The translations under genes and the position numbers were made by a program. A stretch of DNA of 64,000 bases. Source: Chrysomallon squamiferum. Its lineage: Eukaryota; Mollusca; Gastropoda; Neomphalida; Peltospiridae. The stretch spans positions 12,449,904 to 12,513,903 of the forward strand of contig CM022672.1 in assembly GCA_012295275.1 (NCBI GenBank), written 5' to 3'. The notes under the pieces are model-generated. The model was not told the DNA's origin. It ran no database searches and saw only the letters and a list, made by a program, of their open reading frames with translations. Below are positions 38,901-50,936 of this stretch, in pieces; the stretch's first letter is position 1, and the number at the start of each line of letters is the position of its first letter.

Positions 38901-41900
38901 CTATCTGCTGATTTTGTGTTTATACTCAGGCCATTTCTGGTGTTCCAAAATTCCAAAACTCTTTTGAATAATACATATTGACTTTGTATTTTTATATAAT
39001 AGATTTTTGATTTTCTAATTCATTTTAGGTCATTATAAAAATGTGTTTTCTTATTTATGGTATATATTTTTCGTTGTCATCTAATTACAGGTAAAGAAGG
39101 TGACAAAATGTGTCTGTTCAGAAAAGAAGACATTCCAGAAGACTTTCTTGAGCAGCATATCAAGTGTTGTAAGCTTTTCTGTGAGTACCAATCTGATACA
39201 ATCAACACCAACATTGAATTGTTCAATACCATGACAGAAGATGATCGTCTCCGTTTTGAAGCTATGAGAAGTTATTGTACTGACGAGTATGTCAGAAAGT
39301 ATGGAATTGACTACATTCCAACTCGTTCTAAAGTTGTACAGAATTCCTGCACGGTAACTTATTTTACTGTAATTTTATAAGTGTATTTATTTGTGTGTGT
39401 GTTGGTATTTTCAACAACTATTTTATAATTTGTACCTTTTGAGACAGGAAGATATTGAGGTTTGGACTGGATATTTTTTTTTTTATCTGCAGCATTTTGT
39501 TTGAAACAAAAAAGGAAAGAATCATAATTCTTGTTTGATAACATTCAGCCCATGTACAAATAAAATGAAGACTGAATCCAAATTTTCATTTTTGTTTAGA
39601 GCATTGCACTTACTTAATTTACAAATAGTGTAAGAAAATATTTTCTTTCTTTTTGAAACTTAATCCTATTTTTGTTGTCATACGTTTTTGTAAACATTTT
39701 TGATTTTTCTATAACTGATTTCTTTATTTTTCATAATTCTTTATGTCTTTAGTCAAAAAGGAGATTTTATTTTGAGAAAAACAAGGACAATTTAGATGGA
39801 CATAGAAGGCGAGTTGTACAGGAATGGCGATATTGGAAGTACACTGGATCATTTGAAGACAGACAGCAACAGAAAGCATTACCATGGAACCAGCAGCTTC
39901 AGCAAATGAAAAAATATGATTATGGATTTGAAAGCACCATCAATCTCACGGTGTGAATAAAATTGTTTAAAAAAACAATTTTCATATAAAATGTATAAAT
40001 TATTTTCTTTATTCAGCTTAATTGTCTAAATTTATGTCTCAGTCAAATGCTGTTTTATTTTCTGGAACTATTGATCTAGCCATAATGGAAAAAGAACTGA
40101 AAAAATCAATAGATTTAAGATGTCTGGCAACTATATTAAAAATATATTTAATAAGTTGCTCAGGCAGCCATTTGCTAAAGTACATTAAGGTGGTCATTGC
40201 TGCAGTCATGGACATCTCACAGGAGTTAAGATTTGAAGTTGTATTTGCTGATTTAGCCAGTCAAAACCTGGTATTTTTCTCAAGTCATGGTAGAATAAAT
40301 AACGTGTGTTCAGAGATTGTTTTTGTATATCTCTTGGAATAGTCATTTTGGCAATAAAACACATTTGTCAACAAGCCTTTAAAGTTATTTGCATAACCTA
40401 ATCTTAGAGTTTAAATGTTGTTTGAAATGTCTGCTTTTTTGAGACTCGGGTTTGATGGCTTTGAAATATACACCAACAGATTTGTTTAAATTAATTCATA
40501 ACTTGAATAATGACAATCAAAGGCAAGTTTAAGAACTTTTTAATTTTAAAATAGCTAATCTGTTATTAAAGTAATTGGTTATTATTTTGTAAATGTTTTT
40601 GGACAGCCTTCTTTATTTTCATTTCTGAATATCACAACCATTTTCAATGATTATTGATGTTTGCTCAGTCCCTTTTCACATTTTCATCTGAACTAGATTT
40701 TATTTATTTTGTAATTTATTCTTAGTTCTTTTGTTGTTGTTTTTTTAGTGTTCGGATTCATTGAGCTATGATGAAATAACTAACTGGAGGCGTTCTACAG
40801 GGCAAAAGTTAAAACAGATACAGAGCTCCAGGTTCTGTGAAGGAAAGCTTATTGAGCATATGAAAGAAATGTTGTCGAACTGCCAGGTTAGACATATGCT
40901 AACAAGTTAATGTTTTAGATATATTTCAGCTGAAAAATAAAAATGTTATTCAGGTCTTTCCAAGTTCAGTATAGCTTTAGTAGGTTTAAAGCTAAAAATT
41001 TAATCTGGGTTGTTACATAAAAGATGAACTAGTAAATTACACTACTTTGATGCAATGACCATGTTGGTCTTTATGAATCTACACTGAAGTATTAAAATTC
41101 ATTTGTATATGTTACTTTGTTTTCTTCCATATTTATTTCTTTTTGACATTTGATTTGGTTTACAGATTAAGGATCACAAGACTGCAAGTACAAACAGAAA
41201 TGAGAAAAATTTATTGACGGAATTAACAGGTTGTCTTCGTTCAGCTCGTAGATCTGTTGACACTCTGTATTTCTGTGACATTGATAAAAAAATTGAAGAC
41301 CACTTGAAACACAAATACGACATGTTTGGTAAAGGAAACTTTGTGACATTATCCAGTGTCAGTTTACTCGACAAGATTTCCCAGACAGAAGTTGCCTGTG
41401 TGGTTTGTGATCCTCTGAAACAGTCAGAGTTCGTTCCAGATGAAGAAGAAGTTCTAACCCAGCAGCAACTTTTTGAACTAGTTTTGCAGTTGGTGACGGT
41501 AGGTCACAGTATTTATCCTTCTCTCTGAACCCTGTAAGCTATTTCTTACAAGAAATAACAATGTTATTTGTCAAAATTTCATTTCAGTATTAAATCATTG
41601 TTGTTTTTTTGCTTTTGAAAGATATCAGTGAAAAAGAATGTTCTTAAATTATTCATCTTTTGACAAAAAATTATCCCGTTTCTTGCTCATATTTATTGAA
41701 TTAAAAGTAATTCAAGAATTTTTAATTTGCATTATTTTAGCAAGATTATACTGAATCATGCTTATTTATGGGTTGTTTAATATCCTTGTGACATATTTAT
41801 CATGTTTCTGAAAAATGTTAATGACTTTTCTGTGCTGGAATTTTATTCATCAAAATGTTTTGTTACAGCATCTTCCTGAACACAGCAATGTTATAATAAT

Positions 41901-43838
41901 TATTGGCAGTGCATTCACTCGATTCACAGCGGGACTGCTGTACATTCTGGCATCCAGTTTCAAACTGGTAAATAGAATTAATACACAAGTCTCACATTTG
42001 AACTTAATTTATCAAAATAAATGTTGATATCCTTCTGGAGTGAAGTATCTTTATTATATTATGCCAGCTTTAAAAAAAAAAAAAAAAAAAAAAATTCCTT
42101 ATATACAAGAGAAAAAACAACAAAAAAAACCACATTTATGCAGTCATGTTAGTTTATTATCTTATTATAAGTTGTTTTTAGATTTGGAAATGTACAAAAT
42201 GTATTAATCTTATTTCATTGTGCCAACAAAAGCACATTTCAATATCTTGCTGTTATTACAATATTGTTGTGGATTCACATAATACAGTAAATGTTTAAAT
42301 TTTTATTTTATTAGACTGCTGTTTCTCCAAAGCCTGGAGGTCTCTCATTTAGACAAATTCTCACACTGACAGACTTCACCGGAAAGTTTCCAAAACTGAT
42401 AGAGTACCTTGAGAAAATTAAAACTAAAACTGATAAAATGCAAAGTGACATGGCTGTTTTAGAAATTGTTCCTACATCTGTCCTTATTGGTGGTATGTTT
42501 TTGACTGAGTTTTAGTAAAACTATTATTATTTCTATATATAAACTGTTTGAATTAATAAATCTTCGTTTACCCTACTAGAACACATTATTATTATTAAAT
42601 GCTATTGAATTTTATTGTTATAAGCAGGATCTGAAATGCATTCATTTTATTACTGATCAGCAGAAAGGGCTTCTTTATAAGCACCAAGGAAAATGAATTT
42701 CAATAAACTAATTACTGGATGTAAAAATGAGAAAATAAGCCTAGTTAGGATCAAGGTCAGATTTCCCACATAGGCTAGAGCCAAGGGGTGGCAGTTTATC
42801 AAAATTGTTACTGGCCAGTGTTGCCAACTGTGTGCCTTTTATGCTCATTTGGACGCTTTTTTAGGAGATTATTTGCTAAATTATCGAGTTATGCACTTTG
42901 TTAAAATTTGGGCTCTTTTGACCTAATTCAGTTAAATTATTATGACTAAGAATAAATACCAATTGGACAGAAACTTTGTAAAAATATTTTTTGAGGTGTG
43001 CACTTTTTCAGTAAGAATTTGTGCAATTTTCCATAAGTTATAAAAAATCATATATTTCATATTATATAGTAAACAAAGTGGGAAGGGTGAAGTGGGCTTC
43101 AAGAGGGGGTGGTAAAATTTCTATAGCCTATGGGCGACTAGCACAATAAATCCATTACTGCATAGGATCGATTCTGTGAATTTCATTGCCTCAGGATTTC
43201 CACCTAACCATAAAGCTAGACTTTCTTAGGACATAATATATTTATATTATTGACATTATCTTTTTTTTTTTTTTACCAAGTATTATTAATAAACCTTAAC
43301 AACAAATAAATGTTTAGAAAGTTATGTTTATTCATTTATTCAAACCTGGCTGAATTATTAAAACAAGTGGTAAAACCATTGTGTCCATCCCATGGACTAG
43401 AAAAGAGACAGGAGGGTTTTTGATAAATATGTTATGGCACAATAATCTTACAGTGGACCAACTAAGTACATCTGAATCCGTGACCAGTAATGGATCAGAA
43501 CTAATGACATATTTGTAACGTAAACCACGTAAATTTAAAATTTGTTAAATACATTTGAATACATGCAATAAATGTTTTGGTTTTTAATTTTTATTCTCTA
43601 TTTTCTGATTGTTTTTACTTAATTTTGTTTATTTATTTAGCAATATTTGTGCAATTTTGAATAGAGAGTCAGTAGTGAATGTAAGCAATAAGAGATAACA
43701 CTGTAAACAATGTATTTTAATTCTCTTTCAGATTACAACTTCACTGATTGGCTGATGTCTGTTAATCGCAGTCTCACTGTGAGTTTCATCAATGCTGCTA
43801 TTGACTGTGAAAAGAGATATCTGCCAGGTCCAGAATGA
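29972..43838 (+). CDS. CMTR2: cap-specific mRNA (nucleoside-2'-O-)-methyltransferase 2
   Basis: Core exons: 35952-36415, 36889-37097, 37470-37667, 38067-38184, 39091-39353, 39753-39950, 40749-40886, 41166-41498, 41869-41967, 42315-42492, 43732-43838 (TGA 43836). They are preceded by a proposed first exon 29972-30054 and one or more 57-bp array exons at 31.2-35.6 kb. The length is 795 aa without array exons, plus 19 aa per exon; human CMTR2 is about 770. The RrmJ/FtsJ fold shows [13 protein letters not shown], the SAM motif [38 protein letters not shown] and [11 protein letters not shown]. Counting one array exon, K140, D275 and K315 are the likely catalytic K-D-K residues. Role: 2'-O-methylation of the second transcribed nucleotide (cap 2). 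The C-terminal inactive Rossmann-like half follows ([13 protein letters not shown]). The first exon is less certain (about 0.45) than the core; it fits because its open frame ends with the two bases needed. Confidence 0.92.
31202..31258 (+). other. CMTR2 array exon A1 (contains an ATG)
   Basis: A 57-bp unit between an AG acceptor (31200-31201) and GTAATA donor (31259). It reads [18 protein letters not shown] between split codons. It is the only copy with an ATG (31209), which could also serve as the CMTR2 start. It is symmetric, phase 2 to phase 2. Confidence 0.6.
32037..32093 (+). pseudogene. CMTR2 array exon B1, acceptor destroyed
   Basis: Reads [18 protein letters not shown] and keeps the GTAATA donor. 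The bases before it are TTTG instead of the TTAG seen in B2 and B3, so no AG acceptor exists at the right place. The nearby CAAAG would shift the frame. Confidence 0.65.
32865..32921 (+). other. CMTR2 array exon A2
   Basis: TTAG acceptor, 57 bp, GTAATA donor; reads [18 protein letters not shown] between split codons. The Met codon of A1 is Thr (ACA) here. Confidence 0.55.
33398..33454 (+). other. CMTR2 array exon B2
   Basis: Intact acceptor (T-tract then TTAG), open 57-bp unit, GTAATA donor; reads [18 protein letters not shown]. Confidence 0.55.
34226..34282 (+). other. CMTR2 array exon A3
   Basis: The exon looks the same as A2, with acceptor and donor intact. Confidence 0.55.
34760..34816 (+). 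other. CMTR2 array exon B3
   Basis: The exon looks the same as B2, with acceptor and donor intact. Confidence 0.55.
35590..35646 (+). other. CMTR2 array exon A4, nearest the core gene
   Basis: Acceptor TTAG, 57 bp, donor GTAATA; reads [18 protein letters not shown]. It is followed after about 305 bp by the first core exon (35952), whose single leading base completes the Lys codon. Confidence 0.6.
42750..43560. other. last CMTR2 intron, possibly repeat-derived
   Basis: This 1.2-kb intron has a less A+T-rich texture at about 42760-43500 than neighbouring introns (for example GGCCAGTGTTGCCAACTGTG near 42813). It may be an old interspersed repeat. I see no terminal repeats or coding similarity. 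Confidence 0.25.
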
Positions 43839-44335
43839 AGCTAACACTGTGAAAATGTGAAAAACAATGAATCATATTTAGATGTTGTTAACGTAAAATC
43901 ATTCCATTTACGTTCAATCATTTTTACTCTGCTGTACATTTATTTTGTTCAGATTCTGTCTAAAGTCATAGCTTTTTTAATTCTAGCACTGGTAATAGCT
44001 TTATAATTTCTGTTACATTGGAGGTTTTTTTATATATACAATTTTTGTTTGCTGTTGCTTTAGCAAATGTAGATATTCAAATAATGTGCCATACTTAATT
44101 GTTTTTTTTATTTTCTTGGGTGTTTAACCCATAGTCTTTCTAAAGTGTACTGTGTAAATTGTACATTGTCTTCTTATTTTATCTTGTGAACCAGATTTTA
44201 TATAGTCATTTTTAAGCATAATTATGTAGAAATATATTTTGTTACTTCTTTTGCTGAATGAATATATTGATAAGTCTCTGTACGTGTGTAAATTCAAACT
44301 CACGTTGCACACACATGCATACATATACACATACA

Positions 44336-44370
<35 letters not shown>

Positions 44371-45314
44371 TGTGTGTATGTGTATACCATTAATATATGT
44401 AAGCAGAATGTTTTTAATGTTTGATTTGAATATATAATTTTATTTACAGGTTGTTTTTTATTACTATTATATTTTTTTGATTCATGCTTTTATTTTTAAT
44501 CAAATACTTTTATACATTTATTTTTAAATACAATATTTTTTTTCGTGATCCTTTACTTTGTTAAAATGCAAATATTTTTGCATTTTCTAGGACTCTTTAC
44601 AGCTTTTCTAGGACTTCATAAAATTGAAATGGTGAACAGCCCCTATTGCTGGTCTGCTTTGTTTTATTTTGTTTATCAAATTATAATATGGGAATCAGTG
44701 TTATTCATGTGCATAAGAGGTTCCAGCTGGTATCTTCCATGTGCTGATGTGGAGAACTAGAACAGATGACTGAACATGTCACTGAAAATTACACAAACCT
44801 ACAGGAGCTTAGGGAGACTAACTGCAACAACTCTCCAGAAGAATCTGCATGGCACAAGATGTGATCTACAGAGAACAGTATCATTCATTGTCACTGCTTA
44901 CATTGACATCTAGTGAACAAGAGAACAAAAAAAAATAATAAAAAATTAGTGTTATTTATTTAGAATTCCTATTTTAAATATTTCTCTATGTATATATAAT
45001 GGCAGAAGATGACTAAAAGATTAACTTTTGATTGGGAACTTGAACATAATACAAAACCTAATAAACCTAATGTTAATAAATACTTCTCTAAACAACAGTT
45101 ATTTTGTTTGCTGTTGATTTAGTTTAAAGTATGTAATGGAACATTATTGAAATTAATATTAATAACAGCACATTACCATGAATATGTATTACATTCAAAC
45201 TAATGATATATTAATGTCCATGCAATTATAAAATGGCATGAATTACTGACTGCTTTGAAATGCTTTAACATGTACTGTTTTACAGATCATATATAATATT
45301 ATTGTTACAATAAA
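43839..45314 (+). terminator. CMTR2 3' UTR region with poly(A) signals
   Basis: Noncoding A+T-rich sequence after the stop. It contains (TA)n at 44338-44368 and candidate AATAAA hexamers, including 45309-45314. The 71-aa frame at 44545-44760 has no family resemblance and is not called. Confidence 0.4.
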
Positions 45315-46816
45315 ATGAGAAAGAAAATATATAACTTTAACTTGACAAAAATAGATCTTTTATGAGTGCAGTCCCAAAGATAGGTGAGTATTTTTATTAC
45401 TAATCATACAGTGATATTAACTGGTAAAGAAAAACTGATGTAAGAACATTTAAAGTAAGTACCATTTTAGGCTGGACATCAGAAATATTCAGAGTTTATT
45501 AAGATACTTAAAAGTAGAGTTGTGCAGCTTATCTACAGACAAGAAGTGATCTTTTATGTTGCATAATTATATATTGATGATTATCATATTGTTTTACTGC
45601 AAGATACAAATTTTTTTTAAATAAACTTGCAGTTAATTTTTATACTATTGCTGCTAGTAATAATAATAGTAATGGTGTTTAAAATAGTATTCATGAAATA
45701 TCGTGGTGTTTAACTAATTTATGTGAGAATGTTATTATTCGTAGTAATAAAATTAATAGAATATCTGTTCTTTGGTTGTCTTTAAAAAAAAAAAAAAAAT
45801 AATAATAATAAAAAAAAAAATAAATAAATAAAAATACTGAATAAAGCATTGTGTGATATTATTACTGAATATTTCATCTGGTCAGCAATTTCGGTAAATA
45901 CTTCATTACTATAGACAGTCGTAATTCGGACATCTATCTTTATACGTTTACAGAATCCATATTGTATATATAATTCTGTACATAATCACATTATCTAAAC
46001 ATATAAGTAACCCTTTTTTTTTTTTTTTTTTTATATAGTAAACCATTTAATTAGGGTAGATCAAACAAGTTTCGTAATCAAACTGTTTTTTAATACTATC
46101 TACGAAAAACAGAAATCGGACCAAACATGTCGATGACTTTTCTTGTTGCTGAGAAATCTAACAGTCGTAAGTCGACAACTGTCTGTAGTATTGTTTCTCA
46201 GCAAACACACACACTATAAATTATTGCTGTTGTCATTATTATGCGTGAATAATATATATTTACATAATTACAGATATCTTTGTTAATTATTTCCGAAAAT
46301 GTTATTCCACACCATTTTTACACCAACATGGCAGGTTGTTTTGATCACAAAAACCATGCCCGATTACTGTGACAAACAAAACAAACGTTAATTGATTATA
46401 TTCATGACAAAAAGCAGCTTCTTCTCTTTTTTTTTTTTAACGTTATTTTTTTTAAATTATAAAAGTTATACACTACAGCCTATGAGAAATATATCGTGTT
46501 GCGATTCTAGATCGGGAAAACCAACGAGTGCACATCGATCTTACAGTACATAACGACTTGGGTGAGCTATATCTTTCCATGTAGTCACAGCCCGCGTCAA
46601 TTGATCTAAAATAAAATATAACTGTACTCCTGAGTCATTCACTGAACAAACTGAAGGGTAAACGGGTTAGAAATACGCAGTGTCATTGAGGCATGACAGG
46701 GCAAAAAATATTATAGTCTGAACACGTTGAACATTCCATACAACTAGAGAATTAAAAAAGAGAGATACCCGGCTCGACGTTACATAATTTAAAAACTAAA
46801 GTAACATCCTGTTAAC
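45315..46816. other. intergenic, upstream region of MGST1-b
   Basis: No gene seen. It holds A-rich/AAT sequence at about 45783-45832, a T run at about 46015-46032 and a possible short inverted-repeat element at about 45914-46188. The MGST1-b promoter should lie at the right end. Confidence 0.4.
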
Positions 46817-48237
46817 ATGGCTGGTCAGTTGAGTTTCGACAATCCTGTTTTTTCCAAGTTTGCACTTTATTCAACAGTTGTGTTGGGCAAAACAATGATG
46901 ATGAGCCAGTTAGTTACTATCAACAGAATTCGAAAAGAGGTCAGTAGCATTTTCAGTAAAGATAATCACAACTCTTAGTACAAAGTCATGTTCAAAAAAT
47001 ACTTAACCTTGCTTTCACTTCCATGTGTTTGTATATATGATATACATTTTTTTGTATTAAAATTAAGGTTTGTAAACATTTATATATGGGGGTGTATGAT
47101 AGAGCATGCGTTATCGTCTTGAGAGGCTGTTTTCTAATCTGGTCTATGTTTGACAGCTGTTACATGTGGTATTTGATTTCTTCTCATTATTTAAAACTGT
47201 ATAGGCTATGCATGACACATAGCAACCACTAACGTTAAAACATACTAAAGTATCACATAAAATGCAGCCTGATTATTGTCCGCATGCAAACTTACGTTTA
47301 ATGTCCTTTCTATAGACTATAGCTCCACATTGATATATCGTTTTTATTTATTATTATTACTCGAAAAATGCTTACATGGTACCTGTAGACCTATTACAGC
47401 TTAAATTAATAGTGTTAAAATAACTAACAAGCTGAAAAAAAAAAATCTGATTTTATATAGCATCACTTATCATGGCTGTGCTTTAAGCATTAGGTATTTG
47501 AAAATGATCGACTGAATTAATGATTAACACAAAAGCTAAATGAACAATTACCAATAAATACTCTTCTATTTTATCATTTACGAATATTGCAGCAAGGTTG
47601 TCATTACATTTTTATTACAGGCATTTGCCAACGAAGAAGATGTCAGAACTTTTGGAAAAACGAAAGGATTGGCAGTAATAAATGATCCTACAGTTGAACG
47701 AATTAGAAGGTAAAATGTATTTAATAACAACAATAATAATAATAATTAAGAAAGAAAAAAGAGGATTCATCAGTTATTTCTTTAAGAGTAATATTTAGTT
47801 TATTTATATCATTGTAAAAGAATAATACGAACCGTATTTTTGTTGTATAAAAACTGAATTATGTACCTTTGATTATGTCTTTACCGACACTTATTAACAT
47901 ACACATGCAATTAATATTTATTTGTTGTAAAATCTTTTTTATGTTTTTTTTTTTTTCCCCCTTTTTTTCCAGGTGTCATTTGAATGATTTGGAAAATGTT
48001 TTCCCATTTGTCCTTGTTGGATTATTCTATGTCTCCACTGGTCCAGATTTATCTTTAGCAGAGTGGCACTTTAAAGTATTCGTCGGAGCAAGAATATGTC
48101 ATACACTATCCTATCTCCTGGCTTTACCCCAGCCCTGCAGATTTTTATGTCATACAACTTGCTGGCTGGTCACAGCATCTATGGCTGTTGCTGTTTTCGC
48201 GAATGTTCTAGATTTCAAACTTCCTTTTGTGCAGTAA
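46817..48237 (+). CDS. microsomal glutathione S-transferase 1-like (MGST1-b)
   Basis: Three exons: 46817-46939, 47621-47709, 47973-48237 (TAA 48235), giving 158 aa. MAPEG family: first helix FALYSTVVLGKTMMMSQ, then VERIRRCHLNDLENVFPF, HFKVFVGARICHTLSYL and PQPCR. Splice positions and phases (0, then 2) match MGST1-a, so the two are paralogs. They now lie on opposite strands about 17.6 kb apart, with CMTR2 between them. In the loop where MGST1-a has NPEDC, this copy has NEEDV, so the redox-sensing cysteine is replaced by Val. It also carries extra Cys in the last two helices (RFLCHTTCW) and a short hydrophobic C-terminal extension. Glutathione-dependent conjugation or peroxidase activity is expected from the family but not shown by sequence. 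Confidence 0.93.
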
Positions 48238-48455
48238 CACGATGTTTTGCTTTCATTTTTATTCATATACCACAGACTTTTCAATTTGTAATTTATACCT
48301 GTCACTTTCATTAAATTGATATACTTACTGTTAATATGTATACAATAATAATAAATGGTATATTTTTAAGCCATGAAATTTGTTATTACCTGCAGTAGAT
48401 CCTTAATGATGACACACATACACGAATCTTTTAAGTTATGTAATGTATCTTATCA

Positions 48456-48497
<42 letters not shown>

Positions 48498-49246
48498 TTG
48501 TTACTATGTTTTGAATGTAAATAAAATACCTTGTTAACATAATTTCTTTAAAAACAATAATTAAAAAAAAGTGATGTTAGCCTAATTAAAAATTAATACT
48601 TATAATCTACAGACAACGAATAATATGTGCCTAAACAGACGAAAATTATTCCACAAATGTTTAAAATTACAATATTTACTTCTGGTTACAGCTTTGATCT
48701 AAAACATGATAGGACACAGGATTCTGCAGTAGAAATTACACATAAAAAAAGAATATCCATTTCTAATCCAAAAGACAAAATGTCATCAGCGGCTTTATCA
48801 TCGCATATTTCGTTACATACTATTACTTACATATTATACGTACGTAGGAACGCACACAGAAACACACACACGTTGTCTCAGTATTCGAGTGGCATCGTTC
48901 GCCTCCGGAGTGTGGGCGAATGGTTGCGACACTACGAGTCTTGTCAGAGGGATCTGACGTTTATAAGGTCATGATTGATTGAACTTTGTCCCGTTTCCAA
49001 ATATTATCAGAACATTAGTCTAATCAGACATACAGAAGACAACAGAATAATCTTTACTAAATACATACATGCATATTCAACGAGAATTTAGCTAATTACA
49101 AAGTAAATTCAAAACCTTTACATTCGTGGCCGTTTTATTTCTGCGCAGTCCATACTTGAGCTGAATAAAATATATTCTGAACGCATTTTTCCAGAACATA
49201 TAGGCGTGTGAAAATTTCATGCATTTCTTTTATAAAAAAATAAATA

Positions 49247-49302
<56 letters not shown>

Positions 49303-49603
49303 TATATATAAATAAATAAATAAATAAATTATAACTCCAATAATGGAATATTTTGATGTTAATATTAATGTCCTTAAAAGACAATCCTTTGTCATTACCC
49401 GAGTTCACCATATCTGTGCCTGCGCTTGTATTCATCTGACATTCATAACCTCAAGAACTCCGTTTATAAAATTTCCGGAATAAAAAGCTTTTGGGTAACT
49501 TACTATGTGTATGCAGTATAAATGAAGTGTTTATGTGTGAACTGGCTATCGATTTCTTGTACCAGTTGTTGTTGTTATTTTCTTAAAGTCATTTATCTTA
49601 TTG

Positions 49604-49637
<34 letters not shown>

Positions 49638-49965
49638 TCTGTGTAATCTAATCTATATAAATGTTTACAGACATTCTCATATTGCCACTTGCTGTTGGAT
49701 ATTTCATGATTTGACAATGTTGGTAATTTATAATTAGATCAGTTATTAAATATAATCAATTCTAAAAAAATAAGCAATCCTATAGTAATAATTGACTTTG
49801 AAATTACCCTGAAAACTATGTCATTCACTATAACTTGAGCAAATGTATACCTTTAAACTCGTACCAATGAATTTGATGTTCTCCAGATTTAAGTTTTTTT
49901 TTTTTTTTACGGGAGATACATAATTTAATTTCAAACACGCATTGCCATTTATTCTGTAAAGATTG

Positions 49966-49997
<32 letters not shown>

Positions 49998-50310
49998 CCC
50001 AAAACGACAGCAATTTTCGGATTGTAGAACTGCCATTACTCCGTTATTTTTGAAGTTACCATCATAAATATGATATCATTTTATGTTTTTTTTTTTTTTT
50101 TGTCCCACTAATGGAGAAATAATATTACTATACATGTATTCTCGTGCATTCTCATTGGTTAACAAAAAAGAACCCGGTAAACACCAGAGTTTATATAACT
50201 AACGTAATACCTTGTTTATTTAGGATATTAAACAGAATTATTTAAATTATAGCAAATGGTAATTTAGGGAAATTAAAATTCGTTTATAGTTGAAGGTGAC
50301 AAAGCAAGGA
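48238..50310. other. MGST1-b 3' UTR and repeat-rich intergenic region
   Basis: A poly(A) signal AATAAA lies at 48350-48355. It is followed by (TG)n at 48459-48493, (AAT)n/(TA)n/(AAAT)n at 49234-49330, poly(A) at 49604-49634, and T- and A-runs around 49894-49991. No gene recognised. A G+C-richer patch at about 48885-48955 was checked for a tRNA-like fold and none was evident. Confidence 0.5.
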
Positions 50311-50898
50311 ATGTCTGACAAGGAAGATTTCGATGACCGTAAGTTAATAACACTAACTTAGTAACAACTAGTAAGTTGACAATGACAGGAATACTGTCAA
50401 TACGAATGGTGCACCTACATAATATGTACTCAGTACAGTAGTAGTAATAATAATGTTAGTAGTGACTAAAGTAACTTGTATTAAGATAGAGTTATTAGGA
50501 AACTGAATAATAGTAAGAAAAAAACATCATCAACAACAAAGAAAAAAGTACATAGGAATAATAAAAATAAAGAAAGAACAAATTAATATAATTATATGTT
50601 GTTGTTGCTGTTTTTTTTTTTTTTTTTTTTCTAATATATGACTTTGATACCTTAAACGTGCTATTAGGTAATCGATTTAATAAAATTTAGCACACTTGGA
50701 CAAACTTGTGTTATAAAGTCTTGATAAAGATATAACCTTTCTATGCATATTTAAAAAAAGTTTAAACAGAATATAACTTTTAATACATTTTCCAAGATAT
50801 ATAACCAGGTAATGTGAAAATTTCATTTGGCTGAAATGTCACAGAATAATAACTGGTTAAGAATTATTTATAATGGTGTTTGTCTTGTGACAAAGCAG

Positions 50899-50936
<38 letters not shown>

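Noticed and set aside
44545-44760. 71-aa hydrophobic frame after CMTR2
   Set aside because: No similarity, no promoter or splice context; best read as 3' UTR or intergenic.
48885-48955. Possible tRNA in a G+C-richer patch
   Set aside because: No cloverleaf, A-box/B-box or anticodon loop could be made by eye.
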